Positions 1 through 10,729 of a stretch of 40,732 bases of DNA are shown here, in pieces. The DNA comes from Chara braunii (taxonomy: Eukaryota > Streptophyta > Charophyceae > Charales > Characeae). The notes below the pieces were generated by a model, which was not told the origin of the DNA, did no database searches, and saw only the letters and a program-made list of their open reading frames with translations. The stretch covers positions 84,566 to 125,297 of the forward strand of contig BFEA01000884.1 of assembly GCA_003427395.1 (NCBI GenBank), written 5' to 3'. Positions within the stretch are counted from its first letter, which is position 1. Each line of letters opens with the position of its first letter. Both the position numbers and the translations under genes were made by a program.

Positions 1-294
1 CCCCTGGACTGCTTGCGTATTGGAAGGAGCAATTGCCTGGTCAGACTTAACCGAATCGAGAAAACGCCACGAGTGCCCAAAGAGCTACCATCTTGACGCG
101 AGAGCGGAGCTACATCCCCCAATGTACAACCCTCTCGCAAAAGACCCATTCCCATCCATCTCAAAGCACTAGGTGGGGATGCCCCTAGGACAAACGACCC
201 GCGCCCTGAGCGTGAGCGTGGGCGGGCCGAGCCAAGTGGGACCCGCAGTGGGGTCGACCGAGGCTCGAAAGTTCTTCAGGGTACGGCCCCTACA
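1..294 (+). repeat. 5' LTR (3' part only) of element 1
   Basis: This sequence recurs at 25660-25953 in the same orientation. I count 7 substitutions in 294 aligned positions: four within the segment 127-144, two near 187-191 and one at 272. There are no indels. It ends CTACA and is followed by AAAA and a TGG-starting primer-site candidate, as a 5' LTR should be. The left end of this copy is outside the window, so full LTR length is not visible here. Confidence 0.7.
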
Positions 295-298
295 AAAA

Positions 299-316
299 TG
301 GTGGAGGTGTCGGGTA
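299..316 (+). promoter_or_regulatory. Candidate primer-binding site of element 1
   Basis: TGGTGGAGGTGTCGGGT starts four bases after the CTACA end of the LTR. TGG would pair with the CCA end of a tRNA and the following bases with an acceptor 3' strand reading CACCTCC plus discriminator A. I could not assign a donor tRNA, and it is not the usual initiator-Met primer of plant Ty3 elements. It supports reading 1-294 as a 5' LTR but is weak by itself. Confidence 0.4.
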
Positions 317-1953
317 TTGGGTTAAACTGACCCATACGGTCTCGAGGGGGGCGCCCGACGCATGACCGAGAACACAAACATAAAGATAAGGAATATGGAC
401 TTGTGTATGCTCTATCCTTTGAGAGAATCAGATTTGAGGGTGGTTGGGCGCATGGCAAGGCCAGGCCTGGAGGAAGAACATGCATGCTTGCACTCTTGCT
501 CAGCCATCTCCGTTGGAGATGACTCTAGTCCTCCTTCCCTTGGACTGATGTTTGTCAGGCCAGGGAAGCCTTGGGCAAGCCGCAAGTCGACCCTTCCTCT
601 TCGTGCGAAAGAAGGGCTCGGTTACCCGGCAGGCGGTTGGGATTCCGGGCTAGTCCGGGTGCCAATGAAAATCCCGCGGCGGAGCGATCCGACCGACCTG
701 GGTGCCTTCTCTCCTCTTCGGAGCCTAGCGGGCTCCGTGCACCACACTTAAATGCTTGAAGGAACCTCATATGAACACAAACGGTAATCGATAAGGAACA
801 ATCCTGCCCTATAAATAGACACACAAGCAAAGATAAGGGAAAAAAGGGAGTTGCTTGACTCCAAGAAAACTAGCTCACCTTTAAAGATGCTCACGAAAAA
901 GAACCAGGCATATGTATGGAATTTAGGGGTGAGTGGCACACACTGTCCTGAGTGAAAACCTGTGAGCAATGGGTAGGAAGCCCTAGGAACACCAGGGGGA
1001 AAGGCACTTGTGTTATGTGTATCTCATTTGGGACTTGTGATTGCATGATTGGGATTTCGAGCGTCCTGCCATTCGGAAGGAAAGGATTGGTTTGCGCCGG
1101 CCGGTGCGGGATGCGAACTGGTCGTCCTCTTTGAAGTTCACCGGGTTCCGTGTGTGGGGGTCGGGCCACCGGACTGTCAGGCAAAGGTTGGTCCCGTCGG
1201 CCGATTAGTAGCATTCTCACCCGAGCCGACCGAGCATGGCTCGATGACCTTGTCCTGGCGGGGTGTGAAACCTCTTCAGGGGGGCGGCTGCTTGTTGGCA
1301 GACGGCTGGGGGACCACTGCATATGGGGCAAGGAAGGAGTCTCGGGGGCGATTAAAAGCTTCTTGTAGCATGGCTTGGAAAAAGTTGTTCCTTATCGGAC
1401 CGATGGAAGTGAATGCCTGGACGGCTGGCTCTAATGGCCCTACCGAGATGTGCGGGGTGATTCCCGAGATTAACGGTCGGTACACGAGCGGCAAGTCGGG
1501 ATGGGGTATTCTGGGTAAGGAGGAAAGGGCGAATGCCTTGCCAAGACCTGGGTACCGCGCTCGCGACGGTTGAGCTGTACTTGAGGTATGGGGTAAAGCC
1601 TTGCCGATAGTAACAGTGGAGAGACCATTTCCGGGGAAATGGTCGGTGAGGAGATGACCGACCTGTGTACGACGTTTGCCTGAGTTTTGCCTTTTGTGCC
1701 TCCCTCTGTAAAGTTTGCCTGATGAATGTTGGATGGGGACCGGGTCCCTAGTCTATTCTCAACCTCCGCCTAAGTCAGCACGAGTGAGAGAACATGAGGA
1801 AGAGGCTGGATAGAAGTCGGAAGAAGATGGAACCAAGAAGAAGGAATGCGGGTCACTGGTGATACGGTGGGACAATTGCACTTGGCCATCTGACCATGAG
1901 GGGGCCGTGTGATGCTCTCATGTGGAAAACAGGGTAAGCGCCGGGAAAACAAG
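317..1953 (+). other. Leader region of element 1, no recognisable gene
   Basis: This 1.6 kb lies between the primer-site candidate and the first of four paralogous ORFs. The longest open frame is 1049-1573 (+), 174 codons rich in Gly, Pro and Arg. It shows no motif I recognise and no resemblance to the paralogous family that follows. Shorter frames overlap on both strands and look random. A small inverted repeat, TGGGT/ACCCA, lies around 319-335. Most likely this is untranslated leader or decayed sequence. Confidence 0.5.
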
Positions 1954-2766
1954 ATGGCGCGATGGTTGTCGCCTCCTGTCTACTCTAGTGGTCCGGAAAT
2001 GCCTATAGAGGTAAGGGATGGGGTATCTGTTGTTCTCCCGGAAGAAGGGACGTGGAACGACCTATAACCAGCCTATGAAATCGTGATGCTGGAGAAAAAG
2101 GACGCGTTCCTCTGGATAGAGACAATTTGGACCAAGGTCAGCCTGACAAGACTCTCACCCAGCTTGATGGACCTAGAATTCAGGGGAACGGTGGAGGGTC
2201 GAGGGTGGATCTACCTGTCTCAAGAAATGGAAAACGCAATGGTAGTGGGACTAGTATTGGGCACGACACCGGATCAGCTGTTTAGGCAAGCGGAACGGGA
2301 AGTGGTGTGGGCTGCATGTCAGCGAGCAGAAATGGAGATGGAGAGGATGGAGGTGCGAGTGGAACTCGGGGACCGGAAAAATATGAGACGCCCCCTTAGG
2401 ACAATGAGATGCGTGCTACCCCCGTTTCTGGTGGATGCAGTCTTTGGGACCACGAGTAGATTGGAGCGGATATGCCGGTCAACGACGCACCTGAGGTTGT
2501 ACCAAGGTGCTAGGCAGGACTTCTTTAAATTGTCGGTGGAAGCAGGGCCGTTCGAAGGAAACTGGGCAGAAGAATTGGTTGAGGTGTTAAACCTCCTCAG
2601 TGTTGACGAGATCTTTGTTCCCAGCCTGGTGCATTGGCAGATAGTTTACCGAAACGTGGACGCAGGGGAAACCTTCTTGGAAGGGGTGAAAGAGATGTTC
2701 CTAGACGAGGAGGAGGATTTCAGTGATGAGGAGGACGGGGACGAGATAGAGGACTGGGACTTCTGA
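1954..2766 (+). pseudogene. Unrecognised tandem-family protein, copy 1 of 4
   Basis: This is the first of four tandem, diverged copies of a protein I do not recognise. I chose ATG 1954 because all copies start M-A-R or M-A-M. A TAA at 2065 interrupts the frame, at a position aligned with Trp in copy 2. With that stop ignored it has 270 codons. Shared blocks in order are GVSVVLP, then YEIV...FLWIETIW, GRGWIYL, VLPPFLVDAVFG and AGPFEGNWAEELVEVL. A strongly acidic tail (EEEDFSDEEDGDEIEDWDF, last 19 residues) is specific to this copy. No signal peptide or membrane segment is visible, which argues against an envelope protein. It lies 52 bases upstream of copy 2 and in the same orientation as gag-pol. 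Function is unknown. Placement between primer site and gag suggests an element-borne accessory protein, or captured host sequence amplified within the element. Confidence 0.65.
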
Positions 2767-2818
2767 AGGAGGCTTACCTGGGGAAAACGGGATGTCGGCT
2801 ATGTGCAGGTAGGGAACG

Positions 2819-3565
2819 ATGGCTCGGGAACTCGAATTGTGGGACTGCACATGGGAACCAAGACGAACCGGAAGGGGAATAGAGATGTCAATACCGCCGA
2901 GTACTGAATGGAAAGGGACCACATGTGATTGGCGGGGGTATGAGATTGTGCCGGAACTATCGTACCTTTGGATAGAGCGTATCTGGAATCCGTTGAGGGA
3001 AGAGAAAGGATGGGAGGAGATTGCGGAAGGAAGGGTGGAATCAGCTGGGACGATTGTTCTCACGGAACAGGGCTGGCACCTGTTTTGCACGACGCTCGCT
3101 GCAGGGCAGAACCCGATGTGGCTTTTAGGGGACGCTCAGGCAAGGGCTCGACAGGCGGGGGAAAGTTTTGCTAATAAAGGGTGGGATACGGTCAGCAGTA
3201 GAGTCGTGATGGGAGGATGGAAGGAATTTAAACCGCCCATCGCCCGAATCAAGACCTGGGTACCCGAATTCGTGGCAGACTGGTTTGGGGGTTTTGATCA
3301 TGTAATAGAGGTAGCTGGCACGATGGAGCGAATACATGTGAATTGCACTTGGCTGGCAGGGGAATTCTATAGGATATCCTTGAAATACGGACCCTTCCAC
3401 GGCGACAGAGCCTGAGAGGTCCTTATCATTTTGGACATTGAAAGGAATGACCGACAGAAGGTGGCCCCGGAAACTAGGGAGGCCATAATCTGCCGTGAGG
3501 TAGCAGCAACACCTTGTTATGTGGATGATGTGTTCAAACTGTTCGAGGTACTGTGGTTCGATTAA
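2819..3565 (+). pseudogene. Unrecognised tandem-family protein, copy 2 of 4
   Basis: Starts M-A-R at 2819. The open frame stops at TGA 3413-3415, but the same frame continues to TAA 3563 and the continuation keeps family features, so the full copy is 248 codons. Blocks are GIEMSIP, GYEIV...YLWIERIW, EQGWHLF, AAGQNPM, GGWKEFKPP, VPEFVADWFGG and KYGPFHGDRA. After the TGA comes EVLIILDIE, matching ELLELLEI of copy 4. In copy 4 the residue at the stop is Trp, so TGG to TGA is the likely change. The tail has ICREVAATP, aligned with the REI/REV segments of copies 3 and 4. It has no acidic tail like that of copy 1. Function is unknown. Confidence 0.65.
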
Positions 3566-3687
3566 GCGCCGGAAAGCCGTGGGGCCAGGCGAATATGGGG
3601 AAAATTGCTAAGATAAGGGAATGGGATGTCTGACCATTGTAAGGTTCAGTGCGGATCACGGGCCAGGAGAACAGGGGCGAGAGTGCG

Positions 3688-4459
3688 ATGGCGCGAAGAA
3701 GAACGTTTCTTGAGGAACGCCCCTTGGGCATTGAACCGCCTAGGGAAGTACCGGCTGGAGTAGAGGTTAGCTTGCCGGCGGCAAGTGAAGGCTGGCACCG
3801 GGTGGCGGATTGGGTCGGGATCGAGCTTGCGGAAAATATGGTTTACTTGGTGATGAAAGTTGAGTGGCGTGCGGCCGAGAATGGGGAATGGAACCCAGAC
3901 CCACAGGGGCACGTGCGCGCAGAAGGGCGGTTGTATGTGTCAGAAAACGGATGGAGGGAGTTCGGAGTTCGGCTGACATCAGGAGAAAACCCGTTGAGCA
4001 TGTTTGCAGGGGCATGGCAGTTAGTATGGCAAGCGGGATTTGAGTTTGCAGATCCGGGGGTTGACGATGTAACAGCGGACCTTAGGGTAGCCATGGTTGG
4101 GAGTTTTGAATTGCCTAGTGAAAGTGTACGAATGAGGCTGCCACCCTTCTTGCTGGGAAAACTGGGCGGTTTGGAACTTGTTAGATAAGCAGTAGCTGAT
4201 CTCGCAAGCCTGACATATGAAGAGGTTGGTACATCGAGAATACTACCGAGCCTTCTTAGAAATGGGGCCGTTCAGCGGAGAGCAGAAGTACAAGGTGCTG
4301 CGTATCCTGCGTGTTGTGTTTAGTACTAGGCCGAGGGTTCCGGTCATTGGAAGTGAGGTCCTGTGGGGCGTCGTCCGACGGGAGATAAACCAAGAAATGG
4401 CGTATGTAAATGATCTGTACCGATTATATGAGCAGACGGAGGAGGGGACAAGTCGGTAA
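3688..4459 (+). pseudogene. Unrecognised tandem-family protein, copy 3 of 4
   Basis: The ATG at 3688 (M-A-R) is preferred over the in-frame ATG at 3649 because it matches the other copies. Blocks are GVEVSLP, YLVMKVEW, ENGWREFGVRL, SGENPLSMF, LPPFLLGKLGG and then EMGPFSGEQ. The frame stops at TAA 4186-4188. The last two blocks (YYRAFLEMGPF... and VVRREINQEMAYVNDLYRLYE) continue from about 4217 in a frame shifted by one base, so this copy carries a stop and a frameshift. It lies 122 bases after copy 2 and 149 before copy 4. The invariant GPF..G core is present. Function is unknown. Confidence 0.6.
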
Positions 4460-4608
4460 TAGGGCCAAGGAGAGGGGAAAGAAATAGAAGGGGAAAAAAA
4501 GTGTCAGGCTAGGAATCGGGGAGTTGTCCGGGCAAAAAATTGAAGACCAAGGGGAATAAGTAAATTTGCGTGCTGTTTAAAACTGTGCAGGGGACTTCTA
4601 AGTCGGAA

Positions 4609-5394
4609 ATGGCAATGAGACGCGTCCGGATGCCGTGGCGACCCATGCACCCGCGACCACCCACGGAAAACGGAGGTGGATGGGAGGTGTCGCTCCCAGC
4701 AGGCTACGCGATTCAAGGATTGGATGTCGAATGGAGAGCAGTGACCCTGGGAAGAGGACAGGCGTTCATGATGATGGAATGTTTGTGGGATGGTATGAGG
4801 ATTAACAGGGGACTGGGAGACGACCTGTATACGGATCTTAGGGTGACGAGGACTGTATACCTGCCAGAGATCGGATGACACATGTTGGGGACGGAATTGG
4901 CACTAGGGCATGGGTTGTTGCCAATCTTCCAAAGGGCTACTAGGGTACTAAAACGGGTAGGCCAGGAAGTGCGAGGGAGAAGAAATGTGGGGTTAAGGAC
5001 TCGGGTGGAGGTAGGAGGTTGGCGAGAGTTTAAGGCCCCAATGACCAGGCTGAGGTGCCGAGTACCTTGCTTCATGGTAGACCTGGTATTCGGCAGCCTC
5101 AAGAGGGCAAGGGAGTTGGTGGACTCGACCCTGGTCTCGATCCACCTCTTCCGACCACAAACAACGAGCATGTTCTACGATGTGTCGGTCAGACATGGGC
5201 CGTTCTGGGGGAATCAGGCCTGGGAGCTACTCGAATTACTCGAGATTCTGATATTCGGATTGCCCCACCTGTCATTTGAAGAATATGAGCAAATAATTAT
5301 CAGGGAGATAGAGATGAGGGAAAATTACCTTGTGGGGGTGGCGGACTTGTTCGAGGAACCGGATGAGCAGGGCAAACCTGAGGGACCAGCATGA
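4609..5394 (+). pseudogene. Unrecognised tandem-family protein, copy 4 of 4
   Basis: Starts M-A-M at 4609, in frame with an earlier ATG at 4570. TGA 4876-4878 interrupts it after LPEIG. The three other copies have Trp exactly there (GRGW, EQGW, ENGW), so this is very probably TGG to TGA. The frame then stays open to 5394, 261 codons in all. Blocks are GWEVSLP, AFMMMECLW, GGWREFKAP, VPCFMVDLVFG, FYDVSVRHGPFWGNQAW, ELLELLEILIF and IIIREIEMRENYLVGVADLF. With copy 2 it best preserves the family pattern. It is the copy nearest gag. Function is unknown; the helical, acidic C-terminal third could be an interaction surface, but that is a guess. Confidence 0.65.
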
Positions 5395-5848
5395 GAAAAA
5401 CGTGTCAAGGAGAAGTAGGGAAATAAAGAATGGTTACTAAGATAAGTAGGCAGCCATCAGCAAAAGAGAGGCAGTGGTTGGAGCTTCGACCGACCCAATG
5501 ATGCGGCAAGGAGGAACTAGGAAGACCACCCGCTCCAAAGATTCTGGGGCACCTGGATGCCAATAAGCCGAAAAGGCCATCCCTGATAGGAAAGCCACTG
5601 GGCTCAGGTACCGCCTTAAGAATCAAAGCGCGGCGGTAATGAAATGCCAAAGCGGCGGCGGCAAGGCTCCGGTAGAAGAAAACCTGAAGGACGCCCCGGG
5701 AGAGAAAAGTCAGAAGAGTCATACTGATTAATGTAAGACGCAAAAATATGGGAATAGGCGGGTTTTAGGGATGGGACTAGGGCAGTTATGAACAATCGGC
5801 CGCCTTTTTGCAAAAAAAATTTTTTCCATGTGCAGGCTAGGTAAAGAA
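5395..5848 (+). other. Spacer before gag with a broken small ORF
   Basis: Between copy 4 and gag lies about 450 bases. A 69-codon frame from ATG 5430 to TAA 5637 has one internal TGA at 5499 and encodes a basic, Pro/Lys-rich peptide (starts MVTKISRQPSAKE) with no known motif. A run of A8 followed by T6 stands at about 5813-5825. I see no promoter motif I would defend. Confidence 0.35.
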
Positions 5849-8116
5849 ATGGCGACTCAGGAAGGGATCGATGACCAGCAGAACGGAGGGAATCAGGGCA
5901 CGAATGGGAATGGGGAACGAAACGAGGGATCAGCCAGGGATCGAGAGTCAGCCAAACTGGAGGGGACCCGAAAAGACGGAAAGGACGCCTCAATTGGAGA
6001 AAGCTCGGGGAAAGCTGGGGGTAGCAAAAGGGGACCTCAGGAAAACAGGGAAGGGGGAAACGACATGAGAACATGTACTCGAAACTCAGCACGAGCCACC
6101 CCTAAAAAGATGAAAGTCTTGGATACCAGTCATAAACTGGCAGAGATAGAGAAGCGGACCGCGGAATTTAAGGCAAGACTTATCGAGCAGATGATGACCG
6201 GGGATGAGGAGGAGCTCCAGGACGCAGGGTCACGTGAGGGACGCAGGGCCGGTCAGGACGAGGCTAGGTATGAGGGGAAGGATGATAGTCACAAAGGAAC
6301 GCCTAGCAAGAAGGGGAAGGACAAGAGCGACCCCCAGGCGGCAGGAACGGAAAATGCTATGGCCCCACCCGCCATTGACAGCGGCACTAGCAGACTACCC
6401 GCCACGCCGAAAGTAACAGGGGCGTGTGACGGACTCTGGAGCCTTAGGGAGAGAGTGCTAGGATGGTTCGACCCAGAAGGAACACCGAAAACCAGGGAGA
6501 AGCAGAGGGAAAGCAAGGAAGGGGAAGGAGCCAGTGCAGCCGGGGAAGCGGGTGGCTCCGAAGATGGTCTCAAGAAAGTAGTCGCCACCCTCAACAGGAC
6601 ACTGAACAAGAACCAGGGGTATCTCGCAGATGCAAAAAAGAAACTCACGTTCGATGGGGCCAACATTACGGAGTTTCTAATAGACTATGAGAACCTAGCA
6701 GCCTTACTGAAATTGACGGAAGAGGAAAAGATGGAGCACCTAGGACAACACGTATCGTTAAGTTTGGAAAGGGACATTATGGCCATCGTTGCCTCTAGTG
6801 GATCCTGGAAAGAGACCAGGAATGAGATAATGAGGAAATACCTGAAGACAGAAAAAATGGCAACAGAGGCAAAATTAGCCGCAGTCCAGAGGAAAAACTA
6901 TGCGACCTACAACGATTTCCTGAGGGCGTTCACGTTAGTGGCTTTGCGAATTCTCGGGGTAACGGACCCCATAATGAGTAAATACTTCCTCAGGCAATTC
7001 TCCGAGTTTGATAAGGATAAGATTTTGTCAGCATACCAGCAGACCAGTAAGTTCGAATACACGAGAGATGTGGATTTCAGCACCGTAACAGACCTGGTGG
7101 AAAAGACAGTGGTTACCGAGACGCTAGCCCTACTTAAGGAAGGGGAGGTCATAGATCTGACCGGGAAGACAGGGGATAAGGTCAAGAAGGGGATAGAGAG
7201 CCTGCAGGAACGGGTGCACGGGGTTGATAGCAAGATAGACGGAATGGAAAATGCGTTGTTAGTAATGCAGGTGCAAGTGTCCAGACCCGCCCTCCCGCCC
7301 CAAGAGGCCGTGGTTCCGACAGTTGTAGCAAACGGGGGGTTTGGCAGGAGGGACCCGACCAACGAACAATGCAAGTATTGCACCATGATCGGGCATTTCG
7401 TACGGGCCTGTCTGAGACTCAATCACGATATCGAGCGGAAGAGGTGCAGTAGGTCCCTCAAAGGCAAGATCCTCGGACTTAGGGGCTAGCGTGTCAATTG
7501 GAACTCACAAGGAGGGATGCGGCGAGCCGTCATCCTCCTGAATAACTTAGAGATAGCTGCCGTAGAAGCAGAGCCGATAGCCGAGATTGTCTGGGACCAG
7601 CCAAGGGGACGGGGACCACAGGCCAATTTTATCCTAGAAGGCAATGGCCAGGATATGGTAAATATTACCACTCGCCGGGCTGGCGTAGAAAAGAAACTTA
7701 TTCAAGATACAGTAATGGAAGAACCCGCAGGGACTAGCACGGGCCAGCAAGAGACCGAAGCCGGGGAACAAGAAAAGGTCTATGGGAGGCCAAGGGAGGA
7801 CGAACCGGTAGACAAGGCTACAGCGGCAAAGAAAAAGTCCAGGTATCAAATTCCGATCCTGACTTCACCAGAAATCGATGGCACTTTGAGTAAGCTACCG
7901 GGTACCATGGTATCGGTGTCTTTTCAGACCATGCTGCAAGCCAGCCCGAGGCTGCTTAAAGGACTTAGGCAGTTGCTAACGCGTAAGCGCGTAGAGGTAG
8001 AGGAGGCCCCGAAACTGCAAGAGCAGGACACGGAAGAGGCCGAGGCGCCGCAAGGAGTCTCCAACCTCCAAAGCATCCCATGGGGCCAAAAAAGATTTGG
8101 AAAAAGTTTTTGCTGA
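5849..8116 (+). pseudogene. gag: Ty3-type Gag with zinc knuckle and Gag-Pol linker (element 1)
   Basis: Gag packages the element RNA in cytoplasmic particles. I prefer ATG 5849 (MATQEG) to the in-frame ATG 5828. The first ~220 residues are highly charged and low in complexity. A capsid-like helical domain follows (about 6645-7110, with TFDGANITEFLIDYENLAAL and later YFLRQFSEFDKDKI). Next is a CX2CX4HX4C zinc knuckle at 7370-7411 (C-KY-C-TMIG-H-FVRA-C). TAG at 7487 ends the frame, but the same frame continues to 8116 with sequence typical of the Gag-Pol linker (GGMRRAVILLNNLEIAAVE). So the amber codon interrupts what was one polyprotein. At the 3' end the frame must shift by one around an A6 run (8088-8093) to enter protease. 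Readthrough cannot be excluded but is not needed. Confidence 0.8.
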
Positions 8117-9110
8117 CATTCGTCTGAACTTGCCGGACCGAGAAGGTGGTGAAGTCATGAGAGCACCGCCTGACACAAAACTTAGCTTTCACGCACTGCC
8201 CGTAGGAAAGCTTAAAATCCAGATCGGAACTCACCACACCGATGCACTAGTGGACGGCGGCGCGGAAATTACCCTCATACGATGGGATTTCGCAACAATC
8301 ACTGGGTGCACAATAAACAAGGAAGTAGCAGGGAGTATCAGGGGAGCCGGTGGAAAAATCCCCTTCACTGGGTACGTCACCAAATGCGCGGTCAGGGCAG
8401 GAGTCCAGGAATCCATCTGGTCTTTCCAACGGATGACCGTCATGGAAGAAATGGACCATGACATAATCCTTGGGAGGCCATGGCGCGCCAATGTAGAAAT
8501 AATTGGCATGCACTTGCATGACGACACGTACATGGTAGACATAGAGGATCAGGTGACTGGTCGCGGGGAACTCCTCCAACTCCTCGGAACTGGAGGGGAC
8601 CCTTCGAAGGGCAAATTGGCAACCTGGTCGTCAACATTCGAAGAAAGTGCACGGAAAGGGGCATTCGCACGAATGGAAGGTATGAGGGAAAGGGTAGAAA
8701 TTATGATTGAGGAAACTTTTAGTAAAAAGGAATGGATCAAGATGGACTTGCCTGTAAAGAAGAAGAGGCCAGACGAAAAGTCCCTGGAAGTTATGGTGGC
8801 AGAAAAAAAGTTGGAAGTCGAACTCGGGGCCAACCTGCCCAAACCAAAGGAAGGCCGGAACGAAACGTCGGAGGTAGTACTTGAAATCCCAGATTTATTA
8901 CAACTTGTTAAGGCCATCAGGTACCACAAAGTGGGGGTGGACCTCGCAGCGCTTGCCAGATTTGAGGATGGGGTTCGNAAGGGCTACTGTCTGAATGGGA
9001 AGCTAGTCAGCATCCAGCCCCGCGTCTTGGAGGTAGCAAGGCCGATCCCGACCGTTCATTTTTTAGGAGAACGATCCCCAAAGGTAGTGTGCGAAAGTAT
9101 AAACCGATAG
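8094..9110 (+). pseudogene. Retropepsin-type aspartic protease and linker (element 1)
   Basis: The protease would mature the Gag-Pol polyprotein. The active-site loop is ALVDGGAEITLI, Asp codon at 8253-8255. The usual D-S/T-G triad reads D-G-G here. About 70 residues on is the C-terminal retropepsin signature HDIILGRPW, which is characteristic of this group. After that comes a Lys/Glu-rich linker into RT. The frame is offset by one from Gag, the two overlapping around 8094-8116. It shifts again near 9089-9110, where the RT frame takes over (RKYKPIGKKAKPVS). One N lies at 8978. Whether D-G-G is a loss or a lineage variant cannot be told from one copy. Confidence 0.75.
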
Positions 9111-10729
9111 GCAAGAAGGCCAAGCCGGTCTCGATCCTTGTAGAAACGTCAAAGGAAGAGGTCATGGAGAAGGAGGAGGAGATCCTACGGGTTATAAGGG
9201 AGAGACGCGCAACGGAAGGGCATCGCATACCAGACGAGGTAGCAGATACCATGAAAGTAGGAGTGGAAGGGTTTCTAACGGCGGAAGAAACTCAGATGAT
9301 AAGAAAGGCGTGCCAGGAGTTTCATTTAGCTTTCTCTTTCAACGATCATAAAAAAGGGCGATTGGATGCAAAGCTAGTTCCCCCTGTCAGGATCCACACC
9401 GTACAGCACGAGTGTTGGAATGACAAAGGGTCCGCCTATGAGTTTGGGATAGCAGCGGAAGTCACCGACCTACTTAGAGCTAAGATAGATTCTTTCGTGG
9501 TTGAACCCACCGCATCCCCCTACGCGAACAAGTGGTTCGTGTTCAGGAAGCCCAATAAGACGCTCAGGTGGATCCAAGACCTGCAGAAGCTCAACGCGGT
9601 AACAATTAGGGACGCAGGCTCGCTGCCACAGACCGACTTGTTGGCAGAATCTCATGTGGGGCGGAGTATTTACTCCCTGGTAGACTTGTACTCAGGATAT
9701 GATCAGTTGCCGCTTGATGCGGGGGATAGACCGTACACCGCAATGCACACCCCCGTAGGGCAACTGCAGATGCAAGTGACCCCTATGGGTTTTACAAATG
9801 CGGTAGCAGAGGTGCACAGAAGGATGCTCGTCGTCGCAGGGGATATGTTTCCAGAAAAAGTGTGAACCGTATATAGATGATAATCCCGTAAAAGGCGCAA
9901 GGTACAAGGACGAGACTGAGGTCGAACCGGGCGTACGAACGTTTGTCTGGGACGACCTGCAGGATATTAGGGACCTACTCCAACGATTCCTCATTTATAA
10001 TATTACTGCAAGCGGACCCAAGAGCATCCTGGCCGTTCCGGAAGTTACCATACTGGGATTTCATTGCGGAGTGTATGGGAGGAGACCCGACCCAGCAAAG
10101 ACGGATAAGATCTCCCAGTGGCCGACACCCCTACGCACCACGACGGAAGTACGAACCTTCCTAGGGGTGGTCGGGTTCTGGAGGATCTTCATTAAAGGAT
10201 TCGCAAAGATAGCAGAGCCTATCCGCGCAATGATTAGGGAAGGCGGCACTATGGATTAGACCGAGGATAGGGAAGCAACAGCCCAGACCCCGAAAGGCAT
10301 CCTGTCATCCGATCATGTCACTCTAGCAGCACCCTGTTTCAACAACGAGGTAGGACGGCCTTTCATCTTAGAAACAGATAGGGGACCGTTGGCAGTTGGA
10401 GGAGTATTGATCCAGACAAGCGAGGAGGGCAGGGAGAGGCCAATCAGATTTGAAAGTAGGACCCTGAATTCGGCAGAACGACGGTACTCACAGTTCAAGA
10501 AGGAGGTCTTAGCGATTCTGCATTGTCTTAAGACCTTTCAGGCTACCTGTTCGGAAGGCGATTTATCCTAAGGATTGATCCCACCAACGTTGTCGGAGCC
10601 CTAAAGGACTACAAGCCCATAGACCCGACCGTTGGCAGGTGGATAGGCTTCATATGGCAATTCGACTATAAGGTCGAGCGGATTGCGGGGCTTCGAAATA
10701 GGGCAGATGGGTTGAGCAGGGTATGCATC
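9089..10729 (+). pseudogene. Reverse transcriptase and RNase H (element 1)
   Basis: The RT fingers and palm are clear: SPYANKWFVFRKPN, LRWIQDLQKLNAVTIRD, SIYSLVDLYSGYDQ (catalytic Asp of motif A), TPMGFTNAVAE, then the YIDD box at about 9870-9881. An extra base after A5 near 9856-9861 separates motif B from YIDD. The thumb region FLGVVGFWRIFIKGFA follows. TAG at 10257-10259 falls where Ty3 proteins usually have Trp at the RNase H entry. RNase H begins FILETDRGPLAVGG (first catalytic Asp kept) and has the family strings RFESRTLNSAERRYSQFKKE. A further one-base shift near 10544 leads into YLFGRRFILRID and ends with NRADGLSR. It has two frameshifts and one stop. Confidence 0.85.

Noticed and set aside
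1049-1573. 174-codon ORF as a fifth copy of the tandem family
   Set aside because: None of the shared blocks (GPF-x-G, YEIV, GW) is present in order.
7487-7489. Programmed readthrough of the Gag amber codon
   Set aside because: The following codon is CGT rather than a known readthrough context, and two further stops plus frameshifts in the same polyprotein show decay.
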